Origin: Saccoglossus kowalevskii
Taxonomy: Eukaryota > Hemichordata > Enteropneusta > Harrimaniidae
DNA: 28,281 nt
Assembly: GCF_000003605.2 (NCBI RefSeq)
Contig: NW_003156257.1
Location: 2,368-30,648, forward strand
Direction of reading: 5' to 3'
The position numbers were made by a program, and so were the translations under genes. A model generated the notes under the pieces. It worked only from the letters and a program-made list of their open reading frames with translations, had not been told where the DNA came from and ran no database searches. Shown here piece after piece: positions 22,867-28,281 of the stretch; the stretch's first letter is position 1, and the number at the start of each line of letters is the position of its first letter.

Positions 22867-23287
22867 CAAACTGAGCGAGAGTCATTGGAAAGGCTCAGAC
22901 ATTTTCATCTAAGAGAATGGCAACTGAAAGTGGGGGATCCCTGGTTTCGAAACGACTTCTTTTTGACAAGACGAACGCCAATACGGCACGCTGACGAACA
23001 CATCTCTCCCCTCTGTGTAGTGTGCGATAGTGTCTCGCTGGTTTTCCTTGCAAGACATTACAATGGTAGTATAAACGTACCAGCACTTTTATAATGCATT
23101 CGTCAAGATCGCGTATAGTACAGTCAAAACAAACTTTGCCTACGCCACTGTCGTGGGCGAACCCAGTAGCCCCTAGCCGACCCCTGAGTCTTTTTACGAT
23201 TGGCCACGATAAAATGATAGATATCTGCGCGACTATCATTTGCATATGAAAGTACCCGGATCTGGTAAGAAATCTTACCAGTGAATT

Positions 23288-23780
23288 GCACCACAGGACA
23301 GTCGGTCGTGCCTAATGGCACTCCATACTTCCTGTCCCGGTGTTCGCAATTTATTCACGCCTATTACGTTTATACACAATATTTATTAATGATAACAGAT
23401 TAATATTAGGTACGACCGACTGTCGACAGTCTACTCTCAAGTAGACACAAGTCTACTCAAATCACTGGATATACAAATTAAAGTGCATTACAATATAAAC
23501 TATACAGTAACGCATTAACCAACCTGAAATATCTAGACGAGTATTTATAAGATATTGGGGAGAATTATTATGAATATTCAACAATTTTAATTGGCTTCAA
23601 TTTTGACCCTTGTAAAATACAGCAGAAAGTTTCACAATAAATTACAAAATCGTTACAATTCTTTTAGTTTTCAGAAAAAAAATCACCAGCAAATATCGCC
23701 CAATTTCTATCTGAAGAAGTTTTTAAATGAACAACTTGTATCTATTTTATGATCGTATAGTAGATGTTGTAAACAATTGT
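23288..23780. repeat. 493-bp tandem duplication, copy 1
   Basis: Starts GCACCACAGGACAGTCGGTC and ends AAACAATTGT just before the next copy begins at 23781. It includes the last 145 bases of the right-arm insertion plus adjacent arm sequence, so the duplication came after that insertion. Confidence 0.93.
23297..23424. mobile_element. 128-bp MITE-like unit, copy 1
   Basis: Bounded by GACAGTCGGTCGTGCC and GGTACGACCGACTGTC, 16-bp inverted repeats with one mismatch. It has no coding capacity. It either is a MITE nested at the end of the larger insertion or forms that insertion's terminal inverted structure. Confidence 0.68.
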
Positions 23781-24229
23781 GCACCACAGGACAATCGGTC
23801 GTGCCTAACGGCACTCCATACTTCCTGTCCCGGTGTTCGCAATTTATTCACGCCTATTACGTTTATACACAATATTTATTAATAATAACAGATTAATATT
23901 GGGTACGACCGACTGTCGACAGTCTACTCTCAAGTAGACACAAGTCTACTCAAATCACTGCATATACGAATTAAAGTGCATTACAATATAAACTATACAG
24001 TAACGCATTAACCAAGCTGAAATATCTAGGCGAGTATTTATAAGATATTGGGGAGAATTATTAAGAATATTCAACAATTATAATTGGCTTCAATTTTGAC
24101 CCTTGTTCAATACAGCAGAAAGTTACACAATAAATTACAAAATCGTTAAAATTCTTTTAGTTTTCAGAAAAAAATCAATGAACAACTTGTATCTATTTTA
24201 TGATCGTATAGTATATGTTGTAAACAATT
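23781..24229. repeat. 493-bp tandem duplication, copy 2 (internally deleted)
   Basis: Near-identical to copy 1 (about 95% by eye) but lacks some 42-44 bases present in copy 1 near 23683-23726. The left arm has the deleted stretch (near 925-970), so copy 2 lost it. Confidence 0.92.
23790..23917. mobile_element. 128-bp MITE-like unit, copy 2
   Basis: Same unit as 23297-23424, carried along by the tandem duplication; the left repeat reads GACAATCGGTCGTGCC. Confidence 0.68.
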
Positions 24230-24653
24230 ATACACTCATTGGTGTTTATGTAGATGATATCATGTTGAAGTAGTGAGCACAAATTTAATAGGTAGACTAT
24301 CACATCATTTCTGCCTAGCAGCTGGCGCTATGGTACAACTATGCTTAATACAGTTTCAAGGTTACATACAGGGGCTGCCAGACTTACCGCAAATTTCACC
24401 CATCTGTGAATTATTTGCTAAACCAAAATCGATCAGCGTATTTATTTCAACAAGGACATTCACACATTTTGACAATTTAGCTCATCATCATATCTCAGGG
24501 AGCTGTTTGCTTATTCGTCACAAATAACTAACCGACGACCTCTAAAAGCCAAACATAATGTATTTACAAAAGTTCAACTTTGTGGGATTACGGAAAACAT
24601 AATCATATTTCTTTTCGCATTGGCATTCTATTAGGGAGAGACGCTCCCGCAAC
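24230..24653. other. Right-arm upstream region of the membrane-gene exon
   Basis: Matches the complement of left-arm 446-880 and should contain the promoter and 5' UTR of the exon at 24654. The plus-strand open frame at 24273-24527 is not conserved in the left arm. Confidence 0.55.
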
Positions 24654-24762
24654 ATGGCAATCCCAACATGGTCGAAAAAGATAATATTTATTGTATTAAT
24701 CACAATGAGTATTCTCCTTGTGGTTGAATATAACAAATCTGTGACAAGAAAATTGATTATAG
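24654..24762 (+). pseudogene. Type II membrane protein exon 1, truncated right-arm copy
   Basis: Encodes MAIPTWSKKI and a hydrophobic anchor, 36 residues plus one base, followed by a GTAAGT donor at 24763. Against the left-arm exon, 9 of 109 bases and 5 of 36 residues differ, and the donor is kept. Homology to the left arm then continues through intron 1 only to about 24946, so exon 2 and the rest of the gene are missing and the promoter of another gene begins. The copy was probably cut by the breakpoint of the inverted duplication. The exon could still be transcribed, but it cannot give the normal product unless another acceptor is used. Confidence 0.75.
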
Positions 24763-24946
24763 GTAAGTTGAAAGTATTATTTGTTTTAGGTATTTGACGT
24801 TCTATAATTTGATGTCTTCATTGTCACTAGAATAATTCAAATTATATGCTATGCTCCATGGTTGAAATGAGCATCACAATATTATTTGCATATGAATTAA
24901 ACAAGTGTGTGATTTTGACGCGATCATTTAAATGGGCCTAACAATT

Positions 24947-25148
24947 CTCGCTATCGCAAATACGCCAAAAATGCCCGGATGTAGCGTTTACACCGAAGGA
25001 TTAAGCTACTTCCGGGACTCACCCACTTCCGGCGCATGCTAAATTTGCGTGTTGGCTTGATACGGCGACGCTGCGTGTGTGATTTCTGAGCGACACTCTT
25101 TTTACACTGATACGCCGAAATATTCCTTCATATCACCTCGATTTCGCG
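24947..25148 (+). promoter_or_regulatory. TATA-less promoter and 5' UTR of the SAP/SWIM gene
   Basis: Base composition rises in GC and CpG right after the palindrome ends. Two ETS/GABP-type sites, ACTTCCGGG (25008-25016) and ACTTCCGGC (25025-25033), lie 17 bp apart, and an NRF-1-like half site GCGCATGC overlaps at 25032-25039. There is no TATA box. This is typical of a housekeeping-type promoter, and the start codon lies about 115 bp downstream in a good context (G at -3 and +4). Confidence 0.6.
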
Positions 25149-25693
25149 ATGGAAGGCCCTCCTCGAAGTTTCGAGAAAATGACTGTTCCTCAGCTTAAGG
25201 TGTTTTTACAGGAAAGAGGAATTCCTTGCCAAGGTAAACGAAAGCGCGAACTGAAGTCATTAGCTGTAAAAGCAGCTGACACTTACCAAGTTATCGAGCC
25301 CTGTGACCGGGAGGAGTCGGGAAAGAAACGTCGCAGAGTGACGGCGGTGGACGGCTCACTTAAAGACTTGAACGGAAAACTTGTAACGTGGAAGGGTAAT
25401 TTACGGGCCATACCAACCTTTACCTGTGCAGACGTTTTTGTTTATTTGACACTCGAGTGCGAGTGGACATCGCAAAAGCTGAGACAGTACAGAAGTGACG
25501 ATGGCTATCGAATGTTCGTGGATCATCATGTGGAAATGGTAGAATTTGGGACCATCCAGGATGAGAAAGACTTTCTGTACATAAGGGGGAAGGTCAAACC
25601 TGAGCAGAGACAGAGCGCTCAACGGTATTCGACGTGGGTGCTGTGCACATCGATGGGAGAAATCAAGTCAGGAGGGTGTGAATGTGTTGCTGC
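25149..25693 (+). CDS. SAP-domain/SWIM zinc-finger protein, exon 1
   Basis: The ATG at 25149 (MEGPPRSFEK) opens 182 codons. Residues about 9-45 form a SAP motif (MTVPQLKVFLQERGIP followed by a basic Lys/Arg helix), a small DNA-binding fold. A basic KKRRR stretch near residue 70 may be a nuclear signal. The region around 145-176 reads RGKVKPEQRQSAQRYSTWVL, then GEIKSGGCECVAA, the first Cys pair (C177, C179) of a SWIM zinc finger. A GTGAGT donor follows base 25693, inside codon 182. In my recollection, invertebrate proteins with this SAP plus KVKPEQRQSA plus SWIM order often carry a C-terminal YqaJ-type exonuclease domain; that part would lie outside the window. No disruption is seen and the codons look normal. 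Confidence 0.85.
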
Positions 25694-25792
25694 GTGAGTA
25701 TTACATTTAAAATCTTTAGACTTGAATATTATGTTGTTGAGTTGATAAACAAATGTTAAAAACTAGACCGGCGGGTCGTGATATTATATATC

Positions 25793-26645
25793 ACTTTTTG
25801 ACTCCCGTGTGCGAAGCACACAATCGGAGTCTTTGCGGTTAGTACGCCTGTGTCTGTGTGTGCACAGTCACTCTACCAGTAGAGTGACTGTGGTGTGTAT
25901 GTGTCTGTCTGTTCCACTGATATCTCAAAAACTAAATTATCAGATTTTATTGAAACTTAATAGTACATAGATGCTCTGGGGCAAAGCTCAGACCTGATTA
26001 GTTTTTGGTTTAAATCCATGCATATTAATTACTTAATTTGCATATTAATTAACTATTTTCTAACATTTTTACTTGTTTCTCATGTACTATTGGGCAGATT
26101 TTTATGAAACCTGGTACATAGATGCTCTTGGTAATGACTAGTTTTTGGTTGAAATTCTGCACATATTAATCACCTAATTTGCATATTAATTACCTGATGT
26201 TAAGCATTTTCACTGGTTTCTTGTGTACTATTAAACATATTTGAATGAAACTTACATGTAGTACATATCTACTCTGGAATAATGCTCAGACCTGACTAGT
26301 TCTTGGTTGAAATCTGTGCATAATATTTACCTAATTTGCATTTTTAACCATTTTCACAGGAACCATTAAATAGAATTCAATAAAGCTTGATACATACAAA
26401 TGTAGATCCTTAGGGATAAGCCATAAAAATGTTCAGTTTAGGATTAAATTTTGTGCTTACTTATTACCTAATTTGCATAAATTAACCAATATATATGTGC
26501 TCCACAGATATCTTGAGTAGCACTGATCAAATTTTAATGAAACTAGGTACATAGGAGATTTTAAATAATTCACAGATCTGATTATTTCAAGGTTGGAATC
26601 AATGCATATTAGTTTCCTGTTATTAGTTTCATATGTGTTTCTTAA
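25793..26645 (+). repeat. Composite repeat, copy 1 (about five degenerate units of about 140 bp)
   Basis: Begins TTTTTGACTCCCGTGTGC, with an imperfect inverted GACTCC...GGAGTC. A hairpin follows, and then repeated units marked by TATCTCAAAAACTA, ACATAGATGCTCT, CAGACCTGA, TAGTTTTTGGTT and ATTACCTAATTTGCAT. Unit starts are near 25918, 26080, 26215, 26358 and 26503, with growing divergence. It has no coding capacity and I do not know the family. Confidence 0.8.
25863..25892. repeat. Perfect 13-bp stem hairpin
   Basis: CACAGTCACTCTA and TAGAGTGACTGTG are exact complements separated by CCAG. It lies inside the head of the composite repeat and is absent from copy 2, so it is probably a local expansion and not a terminator. 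Confidence 0.85.
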
Positions 26646-27472
26646 TATGCATGACTGTAATGTACTAAGTACTGTTGTGCTATAAATTGTGTTGTCTGAC
26701 AATTCATATATACAAACAATTTAAATCATTAAATTTCATTAAATATTTATTAAGGTACTTGGAACCACCCTATTGCTTGCAGTTATATTTTCAAATAGTG
26801 TATTTGCTCTTATATAAGTAAATTTACTTACTGTGAATATAAATGACAGACAAGTCTATGGTCAAAACAGGACATATTGCAATGATTTTGCTTTATGTGT
26901 GTAAAAGTAAATGTGTTTTTAATATAGTATTTGTACTTCATGCCTCCAATACCTTCAGCACACAGGAGTTCTTTCTAAGCTTTTTTTGATTTTTTTCTGC
27001 TGGTGATGAATGTAATAACAATTTGAATGTAATAATAAGAAGCCCATGGAAGCTACAGACAGGTCCTATGCATCAGTCTTTTTAAAATCAGTGCATTCTC
27101 GTGAAATCATTTGCACCTCTTTATATTGGGGCTATACATTGGTACATCTTTTCATTACACCCCCCCTAAAAAAAATGTATAAATAGATAGCTGTTATTTC
27201 TTCTGCCTGGATATTTTTAACATACTTCATTTTTTGTCCTTATATTATTGTTTGTTAATTATTTAACATAGCGGAAATTAACGGAATGTAATTTCTAGTT
27301 ATTTCAACTAGTTGACATTTTGAAGTTGCTACGTGTAGCTGTGAATCCAAGCAAATTTTTTTTTAAATCAGATTTTCAGATTTTCTCACCACCAAATATT
27401 CTTTTTATAAAAATAAAATTGAAACAAAGTTTCTATAAATTGTTGTTTCAGATTCATTATCTATCTTTTGTT

Positions 27473-27810
27473 TTTGACTCCAGTGTGCAAATTACACAAT
27501 GGTAATCTTTGTAGTTAGTGTGTGTGTGTGTCTGTTTCACTGATATCTCAAAAACCGTACATCGGTTTTTGACAAAACTTGGTGCATAGATGCTCTGGGC
27601 CAATGCACATATTTGATTAGGTTTTGGTAGAAATCCACTCTTATTAATTACCTAATTTGCATGGTAATTAGCTCATTTTTAGCTGTTCCATGACTGTTCC
27701 ACTGATATCTGAAGAGCCACTCAATGGATTTTGGTGAAATTTAACTAATGCGTTTTCACTAGTTTGGAGTGAAAATCTGTGCATATTAATTACCTGATTT
27801 GCATAATTAT
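27473..27810 (+). repeat. Composite repeat, copy 2 (two units)
   Basis: Same head as copy 1 (TTTTTGACTCCAGTGTGC, then ATCTTTG.AGTTAGT and a short GT run at 27518-27533). One unit starts near 27538 with TATCTCAAAAACC and GCATAGATGCTCTGGG. A second starts near 27700, ending CATATTAATTACCTG. It has the same orientation as copy 1. Confidence 0.78.
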
Positions 27811-27942
27811 AGTTTTCTTTGATTATTTTGGGGGTGTGGGTGGAGATGTGAATACTTAAAATATATTGTGAAATGAATGATCCTTTGCAAAAATATAAAT
27901 TGTCACATATTAATATTTGTGTTCTCTTTTCTCCCCTTTCAG

Positions 27943-28281
27943 TGATGCAGGGTCCTGCAAACATGTTGTTTGTCTGCTCTTCAGTGTTGAGAATTTCATC
28001 TCCAGGCAAACCGACAAAGGAAAGGCGACGTGCACCGATGAACCCTGCATGTGGAACAGGCCGCGCAAAGAGTCACATCCTGTTCAAGCCCAAAACCTAG
28101 ATTTTCGTCATGACAAGTCTGCTCCTAAAAAAGTTAGCGTGGAGTCATCCGCACCTTTGAGATCAGTGAACAATGACATGATACATCAGATTCGCACACA
28201 GCTGATTAATGTCTGCCGAGATGAAAATCCCACACCTCTTCTTCTGTCTATGGTGGACAATGATACTGCAACGCGTGTACC
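27943..28281 (+). CDS. SAP/SWIM protein, exon 2 (partial, runs off right edge)
   Basis: Joined at the phase-2 intron, the frame continues ...ECVAADAGSCKHVVCLLFS, completing the SWIM signature C-x-C-x7-C-x-H (C177, C179, C187, H189). TDKGKATCTDEPCMWNRPRK follows, equivalent to the conserved Thr-Cys ... Cys-x-W segment after the finger. Then comes a polar linker and a helical region to codon 294 at the edge. The frame is open throughout. The plus-strand frame starting at 27873 and the minus-strand frame 27668-28009 are shadows. SWIM fingers bind DNA or protein and act in the nucleus. Confidence 0.85.

Larger units (their letters stand above)
22449..23432 (+). mobile_element. Right-arm-only 984-bp insertion flanked by ACTCTCAAGT
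   Basis: The 10-mer ACTCTCAAGT is found at 22439-22448 and 23433-23442, and the left arm has no equivalent of the intervening sequence. The ends share only a short inverted GACTGTC. The interior has a near-palindrome GGGACTTTAGTCCC (22504-22517), a cysteine-finger-like broken frame (22636-22866) and, at the right end, a 128-bp piece with its own 16-bp inverted repeats. An 8- to 10-bp duplication fits several DNA transposon superfamilies; none can be named from the termini. Confidence 0.65.
18080..24946. repeat. Right arm of giant imperfect inverted duplication
   Basis: Inverted partner of the left arm. Inner homology starts near 18080. The outer end is sharp: matching to the left arm stops at about 24946, inside what would be intron 1 of the membrane-protein gene, and unrelated sequence (the promoter of the SAP/SWIM gene) follows. 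This arm contains the empty sites of three left-arm insertions: a single TTAA at 22113-22116, the LINE target near 21075-21095, and one copy of the 9-bp target at 19788-19796. Confidence 0.93.
25694..27942 (+). other. Intron of the SAP/SWIM gene
   Basis: 2249 bp, phase 2, with donor GTGAGT and acceptor CCCCTTTCAG after a pyrimidine tract. It is packed with two copies of a composite degenerate repeat (25793-26645 and 27473-27810). The stretch 26646-27472 between them is AT-rich with no recognised feature. Confidence 0.85.

Noticed and set aside
22885-23321. Overlapping frames on both strands (69, 116 and 65 codons)
   Set aside because: All lie in the private insertion of the right arm, have no recognisable motif and overlap each other.
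1-24946. The whole palindrome as one giant transposon with long terminal inverted repeats
   Set aside because: No transposase or integrase anywhere in arms or spacer, no short target duplication at the right outer edge, and the arm edge cuts an intron; segmental inverted duplication explains it better.
25863-25892. Hairpin as a terminator or regulatory RNA
   Set aside because: It lies inside an intron repeat and is missing from the second repeat copy; in an animal genome a stem-loop terminator would not be expected.
27668-28100. Open frames on both strands overlapping the acceptor at 27942
   Set aside because: They are shadows of exon 2, whose frame is fixed by the SWIM motif.

Overview
This looks like AT-rich nuclear DNA from an invertebrate animal. 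The evidence is spliced genes with GT..AG introns, LINE retrotransposons with microsatellite tails, non-autonomous DNA elements with target-site duplications, decayed carbohydrate sulfotransferase and SGNH-hydrolase genes with Golgi-type membrane anchors, and a SAP/SWIM gene of a type I associate with marine invertebrates. The phylum cannot be fixed from sequence alone. Nothing suggests bacteria, organelle or virus.

Layout. The dominant structure is a very large imperfect inverted duplication. The left arm (about 1-10265, running off the left edge) is homologous to the reverse complement of the right arm (about 18080-24946), with a spacer of about 7.8 kb. The arms match closely where I aligned them by eye (first coding exon 100 of 109 bases; a stretch around 9060-9210 about 94%). 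Each arm then gained private insertions. Left only: a 418-bp block (1541-1958), an 896-bp TTAA element (2141-3036), a block of about 140 bp near 3914-4055, a 3.2-kb antisense LINE (4236-7455) that itself holds an unexplained block, and a 196-bp insertion with a 9-bp target duplication (8466-8661). Right only: a 984-bp insertion (22449-23432) flanked by a 10-bp repeat, whose tail was then copied in a 493-bp tandem duplication.

The outer end of each arm carries the first exon of a small type II membrane protein gene. In the left arm it reads outward on the minus strand with a second exon and runs off the window. In the right arm it is cut inside intron 1. A third decayed piece of the same gene (end of intron 1 and start of exon 2) lies in the spacer at 16675-16960.

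The spacer holds a dead plus-strand LINE (10387-13906), a membrane-anchored SGNH-hydrolase pseudogene (14046-15397) and a carbohydrate sulfotransferase pseudogene (15619-16290). The last two look like remnants of a glycan-modification gene cluster, duplicated and largely decayed.

Right of the palindrome the character changes. A GC-richer, TATA-less promoter with two ETS-type sites precedes an intact-looking gene (25149 onward) encoding a SAP domain and a SWIM zinc finger. The SWIM finger is split by a 2.25-kb intron filled with a degenerate tandem repeat family. The gene runs off the right edge.
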